Of a stretch of 64,000 nt of DNA, positions 10,690 to 22,282 are shown piece after piece. Source of the stretch: Ascarosepion bandense. Lineage: Eukaryota; Mollusca; Cephalopoda; Sepiida; Sepiidae. Under the pieces are notes generated by a model. That model saw nothing but the letters and a program-made list of their open reading frames with translations, was not told the origin of the DNA and did not search any database. The position numbers and the translations under genes were made by a program. The number at the start of each line of letters is the position of its first letter. Position 1 is the stretch's first letter. The stretch is taken from NCBI GenBank assembly GCA_037127315.1, contig JBBBDQ010000916.1, positions 62,001 to 126,000 on the forward strand, given 5' to 3'.

Positions 10690-11830
10690 GTAATTATGTG
10701 GTACTGTCACCCGACTTGCTGATTGGTTCGGCCGCTCGCTGGTTCGGGAACGATGATGTCGAAACGGTACCAGTTATGCGTAAGCTTTCGGGGCGCTGTT
10801 GCTGGTCGTGATGATTTCGTCACAGAAGCTGGTCCTCAAGACGTCTATTACAACAACGGACCATTACCCACGTTGTGATTTGATTTCAGAAAGTAGCGTT
10901 GTGCAAATCCAGTAGCCGTCTTTCCAGACCGGGCATTTGAGTACACATGTGGTTAAAGATAAACACGGCACCAAAAAAAAATAAATAAATGAAAAAAGTC
11001 GAAGACGCCTGGAGAGTTACGAATAAAGTTATTTTTAGTTACAGAAGCAGATAATACAGTTGTCAAAATGCAGTTGTCGGAATGCCAGTTTACAACGGAG
11101 AGAGAGAGTTCGTTTTCAAAATCTCAGAGTTTTCAATCTTCAAAATAAAAATGTCTTTTCTAAGTTTCGTTAAAGTAAACAGAGCTCTTCAAATTTTCAT
11201 TAAAGTCTTTTCACGTATTCTTTGTAATCAGATCTGTCAATTCTCTATGTAACTTTTAAAACAACAGAGTTCTTTCGGGTTCTTATCGGAGCTTAACGGA
11301 ATCTACCGAATCAGAGGCGGCTAATGGCGGCGAAGTGACAGCGGTGGTGTGGAGGGTGATTTATGCTTGTCGCCTGAAAGTTCTCTCCCAACTTCAAAAA
11401 CCATTTTCATAGCAGTTCGGGCTTTTTGTCAAGAATAATCAGACATTTCAATTCTCCAAATAATTTTTAAAACAATAACGTATTTCGGGATTCCTGTCGG
11501 AGGCGCATTATTCAAATTTAACTCTTTGAGTTAATCGACGGCAGGCTTCATTCAACATCAACTCTTTAGCCATAAGTTCTGTGGTAGGCGACCAGCCGTG
11601 GGTCATGGTTCCCACGTTGGGAACCTTTTTCCACAATCGTTACATTTCCACTGCGATTTCAACAACTACCCAGTCAACTCTCTGATTTTTCTCACTGAGT
11701 TCGGATTTTTAGAACCATCCGCAATCCTATCTGGGATCTAGCCGACTCAAAGCTTTTTACCAATGAGATTATTTTCCACCCACACGATTTGCGTTGAGCC
11801 GTGGCTTGACGAATGAAATATCAACATGAC
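10690..11830. other. Unassigned G+C-richer segment with direct repeats
   Basis: Locally higher G+C than its surroundings. Blocks 11220-11295 and 11425-11507 are diverged direct repeats sharing TCAATTCTC, TTTTAAAACAA and TTTCGGG..TC.TGTCGGAG-like text at a spacing of about 205 bp. An 8-bp perfect hairpin (GGTTCCCA/TGGGAACC) lies at 11607-11625. No ORF of note. It could be a decayed LTR or 5' end of a retroelement, but I have no motif that proves it. Confidence 0.35.
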
Positions 11831-13400
11831 GTAATATCTTTCCGTCTTCTTTCTTTCGATTGCATCATTTTTAGGCTTTCAATTCCCAGGAATAATTGTA
11901 GAGGATCTAACCCTACCTGACCTCATCAAGTAAATCCTGACATTTTGTTATGGCTACTTGCATACTACAAAATATCAAATTGTCCAAAACAATTCGGTTC
12001 GAACACGAAAAGAAGAAAAATTATATTTTTCTCTTCTCTTTCCATCCGTCAGCAAATTTTTCTATTCCTCAGATTTTACAAGCACACGATAGTATAAAAA
12101 AGTTTTTTACATAAGCTCACATCGCGAATTACAATAAAGAACAACTAATAATACAACTAATATTAATTTCTCTCTCTCCGTCGTATTAAACCAAACAAAA
12201 CAAAAATTGCATATCAACGGGAAATGGTGTCCTAATTGTAAATGTTCACATTAATTCTGAATGCCTTTCTGATCAAACGACATTTTAACTAACATAATGA
12301 ATCTATTCTATCTCATTATATTTTATCATAATTCATTAGGAAGAATTTATTAGCTGTCTGCGGCTTATCAACACGTTGCTGGTTATTTAAAACCAGGAAT
12401 TCTTTTTAGGTTGTAAGAATTTTTTTCGATGATAATGATTTAGTGATACGAATCTTACTATAGATAACGACTAACAAAGATCTAGATACACCCTATTGTT
12501 CGACCTAAATCGTATGATGTAGGTATAAATTATTTTATAAAATCGACTTTTTCATTTTTCTACAAATATGTTATTATATAATCTTTGTAGAGAATGAGAT
12601 AGTTTTCTAATACATTAGAATTCCAAGAAAAGTATTAATTGCTCATATATAGAAATATAAGAAAAATATTCTGTTTCAGTAGGACGTGAAAAATGATTCA
12701 TGCCTGGAAGCAGAAGTAGAAAAATACGAGTCAAAGTCTTTAATAAAATATATTTTCTATTAATAATATTCTTTGCGGGCAAATATATTATTCAAATGCT
12801 GGGATTAGACAGATTTTAATCTGTAGTCTTTCACTAAAAGCAAACCAACATTTTAGTTATTTAAGCCAGCAAAATCAATCTGCTTTCGTCTTGGACGACA
12901 ATTATATCTGCTTCGCCAGCAAAAGCAAACATTTATTTTCTTTCTTTTTCCTATCATTTTTCACACCGATGCTTTCTTCCTGTCTGTTAAGCTTAAGACT
13001 ATTAATGCATTAACCTTATAAATATTTCACTATGGAAGAGAACAACGTTTATATAGTGCTGTCATCTTAATCTTGTACGTAGCTTCTCAAAACTCTTTCC
13101 TCCTCACCTATTTTATCTTTACCAGTATCCGTCCGTCTTTATCGATTATTTCTTCTTTGATTCAAAAGATAAATCCAAGATTGATTCAAACAATAATAAT
13201 ATTGACCTGATTTTATTTTATCCGTTATCTATGAATTTTGTTTAAGTCTTAGTTTCTATCAGTGTCTTTAAGATTAAACGTACACTTACCTTGCATTAGA
13301 AGTCTATCTATCCTCTCTCGATATAACTTATCACAATTAATTATTAATAAAGTGTTTCTTTGTTACGGCTTTCTAAAAGACATTAAGTGTAAACGATTGC
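11831..13400. other. No recognised gene; A+T-rich
   Basis: Read on both strands without finding a coding block, RNA gene or clear repeat family member. The 89-codon ORF at 13262-13531 has no recognisable motif and overlaps SINE sequence. Confidence 0.5.
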
Positions 13401-13404
13401 AGTT

Positions 13405-13440
13405 ATTTATATTGTTCGGACTGTTGTCCTCATCTTTATT
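13405..13440 (-). mobile_element. Cephalopod-type SINE 3' fragment (minus)
   Basis: The minus strand reads AATAAAGATGAGGACAACAG then TCCGAACAA, matching the stretch after the conserved central domain of the SINE at 35195-35515 (AACAAAGATGAGGACAATAG then TCCGAATAA). Confidence 0.5.
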
Positions 13441-13514
13441 GCCATGTGTAAAACATTTCAATCATTGTACGATCCTGCCTTATTCATATGTTAGGAATTT
13501 AGAACCAAATTCTT

Positions 13515-13610
13515 TATTTCGAACACTTTAAGAATGCCGAAGTTTACAACGGTCGAAATGTTGTAAACATCTTGATAAAGATGAGGACAATGTATATAAT
13601 GTAAATACTA
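13515..13610 (+). mobile_element. Cephalopod-type SINE fragment (plus)
   Basis: It aligns by eye with 35385-35480: CACTTTAAGAATGCCGAAG, GGTCGAAATGTTGTA and ATAAAGATGAGGACAATGT correspond to CACCTGAAGAAGCCCAGAG, GGCCAAAACGTCGTA and ACAAAGATGAGGACAATAG. It faces the minus fragment at 13405-13440, making a small inverted pair. Confidence 0.5.
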
Positions 13611-13814
13611 CCTCATTTCAGAAATATAGACGCATAATAAAAGGTTGCGTCATTAGTTTCCGATATGTTTTGGCAAACGTGGTTAGCATCAAATCAAATG
13701 ACGATAAGAAATGTAAGGACTTGATGATAAAATGTGGTTGGGAAAATCACGCTCATTGTCCTCACTAGATTATTTGGAAGAGCATTTGTATTAAAAGTGA
13801 CTTTGATGCTGGTG

Positions 13815-13865
13815 TATGTGTGTGTGCGCGTGTGCGTGTGTGTGTGTGTGTGTATGTGTGTGTGC
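13815..13865. repeat. (TG)n microsatellite
   Basis: Impure TG repeat with CG interruptions; the His/Thr-rich minus ORF over it is an artefact. Confidence 0.9.
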
Positions 13866-14093
13866 GTACTTGTCCGAGTGAGCGAGTGATTTGTTTCAAC
13901 TAAGAGACGTGGGTTCAACTCCCGCCAGAGTTGATTTGTAAAGTAGGTGGTATCTCAATGTGCAGCATTGGCAGGAAGTGGCAGATCATAGCAGTTGTCA
14001 CAAGCTTGTAACTGAAATTTCGTAAATTGAAGCTGAAATCACAAGTCATAGTGACCCTATGCTTGCGCACGAGTATGTGCCGAGTGCCCAACT

Positions 14094-14178
<85 letters not shown>
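14094..14178. repeat. (CA)n(TA)n compound microsatellite
   Basis: About 27 CA units followed by about 15 TA units. It abuts the 5' side of the repeat copy starting near 14195. Confidence 0.95.
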
Positions 14179-14180
<2 letters not shown>

Positions 14181-14194
14181 TTAGTGTATCAGAT

Positions 14195-14370
14195 AATTTT
14201 CTAAATATATACTGCTAAATATAAGAGACAATGAATGTATATTATGTTTAATCAAGAGCCGTTCTAAACATCGTATTTTGGCTTTAATTTCCGGTAAAAA
14301 TAAAAAATAAAATTGACCAACATTTGGATATTTTTTTATAATGCTAATTCTAAGCTTTCGGTTCACATGA
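14195..14370 (-). repeat. Three-copy local repeat, unit a
   Basis: Unit of a repeat present three times within 750 bp. On the minus strand it encodes KYPNVGQF and EIKAKIRCLERLLIKHN. The same phrase EIKAKIRCLERL or EIKTKIRCLERL occurs in all three copies, so either the repeat was once coding or it is simply well conserved. It is inverted relative to 14785-14925. Family unknown. Confidence 0.7.
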
Positions 14371-14640
14371 GCAATATTCGGAGAGGGACGTTAACATAAA
14401 GACCTCCACCATCAAACATGATTTTATCTTGTGTTAGCACAAAATATCGCTATGCAACGATAACAGTAGACGCAGTTTGTACATTTGTAATGTTGTTCTA
14501 TGACGTCACACCGCGTGAAAAACCGAAATATTGACAAATCCATATGTCTAAATGCAATATAATATGTTATGACCAGATTGAAATGTGATTTTATTAAGTG
14601 TGGATTGTTTTGATTTAATGTAGATGGCCTTAAATATCTT

Positions 14641-14775
14641 AAGATTAATTTTATGAGCCGTTCTAAACATCGTATTTTGGCTTTAATTTCAGTTGAAAAT
14701 AAAGACAAAAATGCTCCAACATTTGGATAATCTTTCATTAAGTTAGTTCTAATCCTTCGGCTCACATAAGCTTAA
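14641..14775 (-). repeat. Three-copy local repeat, unit b
   Basis: Direct copy of unit a (14258-14370) with shared GAGCCGTTCTAAACATCGTA and CATTTGGATA text. The minus reading gives MSRRIRTNLMKDYPNVGAF and FSTEIKAKIRCLERLI. A CRE-like TGACGTCA occurs between units a and b near 14500. Confidence 0.7.
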
Positions 14776-14784
14776 AACCAACTT

Positions 14785-14912
14785 AATAAAAAATTATCCT
14801 AATGTTGAAGAATTTTTGTTTTTATTTTCAACTGAAATTAAAACCAAAATACGATGTTTAGAACGGCTGATGATTAAACATAATAGACATTCATTGTCTC
14901 TTATATTAAACA

Positions 14913-14925
<13 letters not shown>
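14785..14925 (+). repeat. Three-copy local repeat, unit c (inverted)
   Basis: Inverted copy of units a and b: the plus strand reads FLFSTEIKTKIRCLERLMIK and then KHNRHSLSLIL, matching the minus readings of unit a (IKHNIHSLSLIF). It ends in (TA)n at 14914-14948. Units a and c extend the match through CATTCATTGTCTCTTATATT and could form a large hairpin in a transcript. Confidence 0.75.
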
Positions 14926-14951
<26 letters not shown>

Positions 14952-15429
14952 CTCTCCAATTTTTTTTTATCTTTTCCAATTTGTTTACTTTTCCCCCTCA
15001 GTATTGTTCTCGATATATAAAAATGTATATATCGTTATGCATAGGCGCATACGTTTTTGGCTCCAGAAGTAATGCTATTTATTGCGTTAACCCATCTCAG
15101 AGGTGGTTGTTTGAAGTATCTTATCAGATTAGAACAATCCCACCAATAATCCATATATGTCCATATATGCATATATATGTCCATATTTTGTCTTTCAGAA
15201 AAATGAAAATATGCACAAAGCAAAAGTGAGCCTGCGAACTGCCGTATGTGCACAAAGATGAGGTCCATTGATAAACACATAGTTTTATTGAATGATTACT
15301 GAGACAAACTATGGATGCCAACACAGGCGGTCGGTAACGTGATTCAGCAGTAGCAACAGAAATGTCCACGATAAGCCACTTTCCGGACGATCCTGCACAG
15401 CAAACATATGATACGATCCTATTTAATTT

Positions 15430-15919
15430 TTAAAGGATGTATCATCAGTTTTAACGAATGCACATCAGTTACAGTGATAGTGCCTTTGCAGCAAAGCGGT
15501 CAACTCTGCTCTATCCAGGTTACTTAGGAATCGGAACGCTACTTCTCCATGACCTGCATTCAACTCTTATAGATGGCTCCAAGAAGATAAATATGCATAC
15601 CCCGATCGCATTTGGTATTTTTGCGGGCTGTATCATCAGTGGTAGTACGTTTGCAACGGAGCTGTCAACCCTGCTTTACTCTGGTAAATTGGGATGTGGA
15701 AATGTATTAGTTCACGACATAAAACGAACTCTCATATACGGATCCAAGAGGTCACATGGGTACTGTAATGGCTACAGCTCTTCCAACATCAACGACGTAC
15801 CGGCTAAGCAGTTTATGGTTTGTCAGAAAGGATTCATGGCCCGACCATGGAAGGGGAGCCTCTCTCCTAAAACCCACCTGCGCAAAGCGGCCACGAGCCA
15901 GTTGCCAGCCTGGGCGTAA
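15430..15919 (+). CDS. Hypothetical ORF with internal tandem duplication
   Basis: A 153-codon ORF (start at 15458) of unknown function. Two stretches about 55 residues apart repeat: SDSAFAAKRSTLLYPGYLG with TLLLHDLHSTLIDGSKK, and SGSTFATELSTLLYSGKLG with NVLVHDIKRTLIYGSKR. The DNA repeats with a period of about 165 bp, also keeping TGTATCATCAGT upstream of each unit. The last third (ARPWKGSLSPKTH and onward) is unrelated to the repeat. No signal peptide, known domain or start context that would establish coding function. Since the duplication keeps the reading frame it may be a genuine repeat protein fragment, but a diverged tandem DNA repeat that happens to stay open is equally possible. Confidence 0.3.
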
Positions 15920-15929
15920 AAGTTCCGTC

Positions 15930-16837
15930 TCCGGAGTTTAAACAGTAGGCGGAAGAATTTCTGAAAGGATGGACGGGCTAACCTCAACACCCCTGTGCAA
16001 CAGACACAGCATGTAATTGCACTATTATGTATTAAATATTATCACGAAAACAACAACAACAGAAATAGGGGAAGTTGCGAACAGCGTAAAAAGAAGCTAA
16101 CTGAATAAATGAATGAATGAGAAAAGCTGCAACAGTAAAACGATAACATCCGACTTAAAACAATTTATTTCTCCGCATCAGAATTAGTGACTGAACCTTT
16201 AACATTTTATTAGAAAGCAATCAAATCGTTGTGATGAATATCATAGACTACTCGGCGCGTGAGACATTCTCCTTTCGTGTCTTGAATTAAGAACGCGTTT
16301 TCAAGAAAAATAATTTCTCTTACATTACTTTGAGAATTTCTGGCGGTAATATCTCTGTATTAACAACAAAATATGAGTTGATCAACTGATAATTATATGC
16401 CGAAATTAGGCCTTTGCATTAGGAAAAGAAACAAGAAAGACAGAAGTCATGAAAATCCAAAAATGAATGAAAGTAAAACGCAAATGAAAAAAGACCAAAA
16501 ACAATGTGCATTTGGTTTTATATTTCTGACACTTCTCGTTTTCGATGCTTTGCGCATGCGCAGAATAAGATACGTTTACAGTATCAAACAGTGTTAAATC
16601 TGTAAATCTTACTTCTTCCCATGGCGTTAGTTTTGTCGGCAACGATTGAAATACACAAAAATTATTTCTCATCTTCTGTGAATTCTTATTTTCTGTCGAT
16701 TAAAGAAAAATAAGAAATCGAACCTGAACTAATTAAATTGAGGGTGACATTTTTTTTGCGATTTAGTTTTTTTCTGCTTTGGTTATGTTTGCGTCATTTG
16801 GATCTGTCGAATATAAAAATCAAAATCATACGCTGCG

Positions 16838-16868
<31 letters not shown>

Positions 16869-17190
16869 AACACATTTCTATTTTTAATCCACCATATTCT
16901 TATTAATTTAAACGTAACTTTTAATGAATAGCATGCTCTAATTTTGCCGGAGAAACAACGAATAAAACGTATATATAAAAATATGATCTTATATGTTTAG
17001 ACTTCAACAGTGACACTTGTGCAGAACAGGGGGGCAGCCGGAGAGAATCGCGCACACGAAGAAATGTTCGGAGTCGGAAGCTAGCAAGAATCTTTTTTCT
17101 TCAATTAAAATTTTATACTTCATATACTCTTAAAATTCCCATTTATCCGTCATAGACACTCCTCTTTATTCAAGCATATTTGCTTTATCT
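15930..17190. other. No recognised gene
   Basis: No coding block recognised. It contains TGCGCATGCGCAG near 16553-16565, a match to the NRF1-type palindrome, and a (TA)n tract at 16838-16864. The opposing ORFs at 16397-16672 have no recognisable motif. Confidence 0.45.
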
Positions 17191-17196
17191 TTTCGT

Positions 17197-17300
17197 CACT
17201 TTGTTGACTTTATCTACGGCCAGATGTATCTGTCAATCACATCTGGTCAGAGCTATCGCCTTTAAAGCCGCTTGTCACTTTTGTTGATCTTATCTTCGGC
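17197..17300 (+). repeat. Diverged 79-bp direct repeat
   Basis: CACTTTGTTGACTTTATCTA at 17197 and CACTTTTGTTGATCTTATCT at 17276, each followed by CGGCC and GTGTAT or ATGTAT, form a short tandem repeat. It is followed at about 17332 by the palindrome TGTAATATATTACA, of a kind often seen at LTR boundaries, but no LTR pair was found. Confidence 0.45.
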
Positions 17301-17304
17301 CGGG

Positions 17305-19755
17305 TGTATTTTTCATTTACAATCGCCGTTCAATGTAATATATTACACTCCTCGCCTTCCTTTTTTTCAAAATGATCACATGTGAGCATTTTAAGCGGAT
17401 CCCTCCTACACACTCAATACATCATACAATATGAGCAATTGTACAAAACATATGCAGGTATATATAACAACATACAAAAAAATTGGCGAAATTGACAAAC
17501 ATGACATTGTTTATGTCCTTTATGCTCTTCTTATAATGTCTTCAATGAACAGTTTTTTCTTTCTTTTTCTTCTTTTCCCATTTGTTTTACTTTTTTTCCT
17601 TAAGAATACACACATAGTAGAAAGTTCTGTAATGCTCAAAAGTACATTTTATCAGGGTTGTATCATACCAGTAGACATCTCTATGTACAACCAAACGACC
17701 ATCGGCGGTAACCACGCCCCAATTTTCAAATCTACATTTGGTAAATGACCTTCGGTTAACGCCGTGAATGCCTCTGCTCGAGTTCTACTTCATATATGTA
17801 ACTTCTTAGTGTCAAACATATTGTACCCATAGAAAAGCCGGCATTATTGTACATGTCGTTTAAAGGCTGAACAAGAAAACCACAACAAAAAGGAAAATAA
17901 CAAAGAAAAATTACCTAAGGACTTGATTCTATCTGTTGATGTTGAGCATGCGTTTTACTTGGAGAATTAGTCGTATCAGCTACAGTTTTTAACTTCCAAT
18001 TAACTTAGTCTAAAACATGTACCCATGATTCATAATTTCTTAGGCTATCCCGAGTTCTCTTCTCTCTTAACGACAGACCGACCACCTGCTTCCAGATCTA
18101 AATATAGCTTATCGGTGGATATTTCTATGTTCAACCCAGGTAAATCCGAGTGCTTTTTTTTAAGTAAGTTTGCTTCCTCTACATCTAACAAACCACCTTC
18201 TTGTCACTAACTCGTATATTATTAGTATATATCATCGCCGGATATGGTGAAAGCATTTCACACTCTAAATACTATTTAATTTAATGTTTTTCAGACAGAC
18301 CGCAACTTCCGGATGCATTGTCACAAGAAAGCTAACCTACATCCCTATCTCGAGCGCCCCTCATTTTACTTTCTTTTAGTTAGAGAAGTAAACTGCCCCT
18401 GCAGTTTACTTCTCTAACTTATCTTACAGCATATCTGCCAGTAAGTCTACAAGAGTTTTCTATTGCTCTTTTTTAGTGTTGCGTTCATCCATCTGGGCAA
18501 CGTATAGATGCATCAGTTCTTTTTGCTAAAATGGACAATTGACCCACTTAGGTATCGCTTACCTCGCTGCCATGTGATCAATTAGAAACTTCCTAATCTG
18601 ATGTTCCACCCTTTGGGCAATTATCCTTGAGAGTGGATGAATAACTAGTCAGCCTCCTGTTCTAAGCTCTTTATCAACAGTTGCCACGATTTTATCCACT
18701 GTTTAACGGCGTGTCCTGATACGGCGCTCTATTAATGAGACATCAGACTAATTGTCTGATTTCTAACGTTGATGTCGACACTTGCGTACTAAAAAATTGA
18801 CCTGTTCCATCGCGAATTCTCTGTCAGGATCACTGGGTTTTACTGTCAGACATCAGTGCGAAATCGTAAGCGGGTGATTAAAAGGAGATACATGAAACTG
18901 ACATTAGACTTTCGTGGAAAAAACACCGATTGTCAGCGAACCCCGTATAATATCGAAGCATTTTTAACAAAAAGCAGACCCGATTTGGAAAACAACGAGA
19001 CACACTCAAGACACGGTAGAGAGTTATTCGGCCCATACAGTTAAGACGAGAAATTCTCTCCTACGCAAAAAGACACATCCACCGCCGCTAAGCATATAGA
19101 AAAGGAGGGGTAGCATAAGTGTTATTGACTGTCTTACCTCACACGACGACTAAACATAGTAGCAGCAGTAGTTTGTAGACTCTGAAGAAATTCTGTATCG
19201 TGTTTTGTTTATTAATTCTTTTTGCTCTCTCTTTTGCTGTAGAAAGAGTTATCAATATATATATATTTATTAATCCACTTTTTTGCTGTTGTATCTTTAT
19301 TCTTGTTCCTGAATTGTGCACTCACCCTGCCTCTTCATTTGCAGTTGTCGCTGAGTGCAGCACAAGACGATCTTCCTCCGAGTATTAAGCTCGCCTTGAG
19401 ACCAGAAAACACAATATGGCGGGGTTAGTGAGAGAGTTAGATAGATCATCAACACCGTTGATCCATCAGGGGCGGAATGGCAGGCAACCGGCTGCAGTCT
19501 CAGGTGCGGTTAACCTACGACCGCTTAACGCATGCAACACACATAGACGCAGGCTTAAGACTTGAGGCGCTGGTGTGGGAAGTCACACTAAAACTGACCG
19601 TATGATGAAATAAAGAACACTAAAGCAGTTGTTAAATTTAATTTGCACAAGGATGTATAAACTAAAGTAAAAACTAGAAATATGGAAATAAAGAAATGTA
19701 TAAGTTAAAATTAGCAATACAAAATATAATGCTTCACTTCATATATACGTATAAA
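17305..19755. other. No recognised gene
   Basis: Several ORFs of 60-105 codons with no recognisable motif. Two blocks, about 17660-17700 and 18100-18140, share the text GTAGACATCTCTATGTACAA / GTGGATATTTCTATGTTCAA, so a diverged repeat may be present. One perfect hairpin is listed separately. Confidence 0.4.
18378..18419. repeat. Perfect 19-bp inverted repeat, 4-nt loop
   Basis: Left arm AGTTAGAGAAGTAAACTGC (18378-18396), loop CCCT, right arm GCAGTTTACTTCTCTAACT (18401-18419). The stem is perfect and stops abruptly at both outer ends. Function unknown. Confidence 0.9.
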
Positions 19756-19759
19756 AGCA

Positions 19760-21207
19760 AGCGGAGTTGTTGGAATTGTAGTCATCGTTCTAAAGAAATG
19801 TGCCCCTCAACTGGCTCCTGTACTCTCCAAACTCTATAAATATTGACTCACTGCTTCCTGTTTGTTGAAAGTCCTCATCTGTAGTTCCTGTTTTCAAAAA
19901 ATCTGGGCAGACCTCTCACTCCGCTAATTATCGTCCTATTAGATTCTAACCGAGACTATTATCGGTGACAAAATAGCTAGCCTTCTCACATCTAATAATT
20001 TTCTCTCTGACAAGCAATATGGCTTCCGCTTCGCCAGGTCTACCGCTCATGTGCTAACGACCATCACCGAATGTATATACCAGGTTCTTGATAAGAACGG
20101 TGAAGCTCAAGTTGTGGCTCATGATATTTCGAAGGATTTTGACAGGGTTTTTTATATTGACTGTTTGTGAAAGCGTCAAAGCTACAGTATTTTCCGGATG
20201 AGTGTTTGACTTAATCATACTATCTAATCGTGAAATGAAGGTTATTTTGAACAGACAAGATTACAACTCCTTTCTCTTTTTCTCATCTTCAACGGTGACA
20301 TTCTTGGTGTAAAAAAGTATTGGTGTTTTAAAGTAGGCATATGTGCAGATAAAATTACCATTTACTCTCGTCTCAATAAGAAATTTGCCAAGGCTTACAA
20401 AATAAGCTGTTGCTCTACAAAATAACTTCAAATTTGTGAATGAACGCGATGGAAACTGCTAAGGAAGTTTAATACTTCCAAAACAAAGCTGCTCTCTTTT
20501 GAACACCGTAGATAATTTTATAACACCCGTCCGTACGAATGACATTAGTCTTCTGGAAGGCAACACACTGCACCTCCTTGGTCTTACTCTCTCAAACGAC
20601 TTGAAATGGAATGACTAAATCAAATCTATAATTACATCTGTTGCTAAAAAGATTGAATCATTGTGCCGGGACAGAAAGTTTTTTCTCGTTAGAATTCATT
20701 TTGCATATTTATAAATCTACAGTTTGTTCGTGCATTAAATACTGCTGCCCCATCTAGTCTTGGTCTCCTGCTATTTGCCTTGCGGATCTCGACAAAATCT
20801 AAAGGAAGATCTACAATGTAATTGATCCTAACTTGTCAGCCCACGTTTAGTCACTTTTTCACTGACGTGATGTGACCTCCCTCTGCCTCATCTACTTTCA
20901 TAACCACTGCTCTGACGAACCCCGTTTCCTGGTGCCTTGACTATATCTTTTTACACCATTTTACTGCCAAAATAATTAAATATAAACGTCTCTTCTAGCC
21001 TAGCAATTTTTTGGCACTTCTCACCTTTGGAAATCCCTTACGTTTGCTTGCATCTCTGATAGTTAAAATCTGCAAAAGTTTAAATGCAACGTGAATTGTC
21101 ATCTTCTGTCTCCCAGATTCCCACTTTTCCTCTCACTGTAACCCCCTTGCAGTAGAAGTTCAGCCTTGCTTGTTGTGAAACGATGATATATATATATATA
21201 TATATTG
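19760..21207 (+). pseudogene. Jockey/CR1-like LINE copy A (RT to 3' end)
   Basis: Decayed copy of the LINE family best seen at 46682-49587. Recognisable at DNA level across the RT: AATATGGCTTCCGCTTCGCC (QYGFRFA motif, about 20018), the FDRVW region (about 20140), a degenerate active site near 20338-20372 reading CADKITIYSR where copy E has YADDTTIYSR, and the C-terminal block around 20560-21090. The 3' end (21152-21186, GCCTTGCTTG..GTGAAACGATGA) corresponds to the family 3' end GCCTTGCTCGGGGTGAAATG and runs straight into (TA)n at 21186-21206. Frameshifted throughout; no usable ORF. Confidence 0.8.
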
Positions 21208-21399
21208 TGAGTGTACTTATGCTTAAAAACTGATAATTTACCGAATAATTTAAGATACAATAAGAATTATAATTTTTTTATAGGATATTACTAAAAGCAA
21301 GAATTATTATTTAGGGTTCTATACCAGTTGAGAATAGTTGCAGTTCGTGTACACACATAATCAAAAAAATAAATGTCTGAATTAAACATTTTAGAACAT

Positions 21400-21424
21400 A
21401 TATATATATATATAAATTTATAAG

Positions 21425-21488
<64 letters not shown>
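21400..21488. repeat. (TA)n/(CA)n compound microsatellite
   Basis: TA tract, a short spacer, about 18 CA units, then about 14 TA units. Tyr/Ile/Val/Cys-rich ORFs here are artefacts of the repeat. Confidence 0.95.
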
Positions 21489-21589
21489 CACGAACCTATC
21501 ACTTTCAATGAAGCGTAGGCAGTCGACGACCCCACTGTATTTTTTACAGGTAGGGTTCTTGACCCTACGTAAACAACTTTATCTACCAG

Positions 21590-21722
21590 GCAAAGTAGAC
21601 TGGTTGCCAATCAAGCCCATAGATCCCAATCTACTTTGCTATTTAACCAATAGCTTAAGGGAAAAGAGGATAATACCTTTTCAAAGATATTTGCTCGCAT
21701 TTTGAGCCGATACCTACTGCAC
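21590..21722 (-). mobile_element. tRNA-derived SINE, type 1, fragment
   Basis: Shares GTAGACTGGTTGCCAA, CCCAATCTACTTT, TTTAACC and GAGCCGATACCTACTGCAC with the copy at 9318-9640, with the B-box region deleted. Confidence 0.6.
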
Positions 21723-22040
21723 AAAAACGCACGTTGCAAACAAAAAAAAGAAAACATACGAAAAAGTGGAATGCTTACTCAAACACTGGTAGCCAGTAAA
21801 AATATTGTTTATGATAAAAGCAAATAATGTTTGATGAATAAAATGATCACGTGACTACTTATTTTGTTTACGTTTCAGACACAAATATTGTGTTAGCAGA
21901 TATCATTTTTAAAGGTATAAATGTAATATTTATGGATTGTGAAATGGTAAAATTTCAACAACCACACAAAAAATCAGTCGGTCATAAGGTGGTACTAAGT
22001 TTAGTTCTCTCAGGTGAACTAATATATAAAACCTTCTTTT

Positions 22041-22125
22041 TTTCTATGTGCCTTGTCCTTTCAGGACGTAGGCGATCATGGCCTTCCACATCTCCCTATC
22101 TCTGGTGGCTCTTAGCTCGCTTTCT
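22041..22125 (-). mobile_element. RTE-like LINE 3' terminus
   Basis: The text ATGTGCCTTGTCCTTTCAGG then ACGTAGGCGATCATGG recurs at 22671, 29534, 37228 and 50166. It is the 3' end of an RTE-like element read on the minus strand, here preceded by a pyrimidine-rich tract CTTCTTTTTTTC that would be its A/G-rich tail. Confidence 0.55.
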
Positions 22126-22282
22126 CTTATTGCACCACGCAACCCCGGTTCTGCCATACACCTGCTCAGGCACGTCAAGTATGTAAAACGCTGTTTGCAT
22201 GCGAAAAAATTCGTCTCAACAATATCCAGTTTGCTTTTGCACGTACCGCTCTCTCTAAAATCATTTGATTATTAGTAACGTT

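Noticed and set aside
13694..14148. His/Thr- and Val/Cys-repeat minus ORFs
   Set aside because: They translate (CA)n/(TG)n repeats.
16553..16565. NRF1-type promoter (TGCGCATGCGCA)
   Set aside because: A single palindromic site with no adjacent gene or CpG-rich promoter; a similar TGCGCATGCGC occurs at 43201. Not enough to call a promoter.
18856..19044. 62-codon ORF as a host exon
   Set aside because: No motif, no convincing splice context or codon bias, single short frame.
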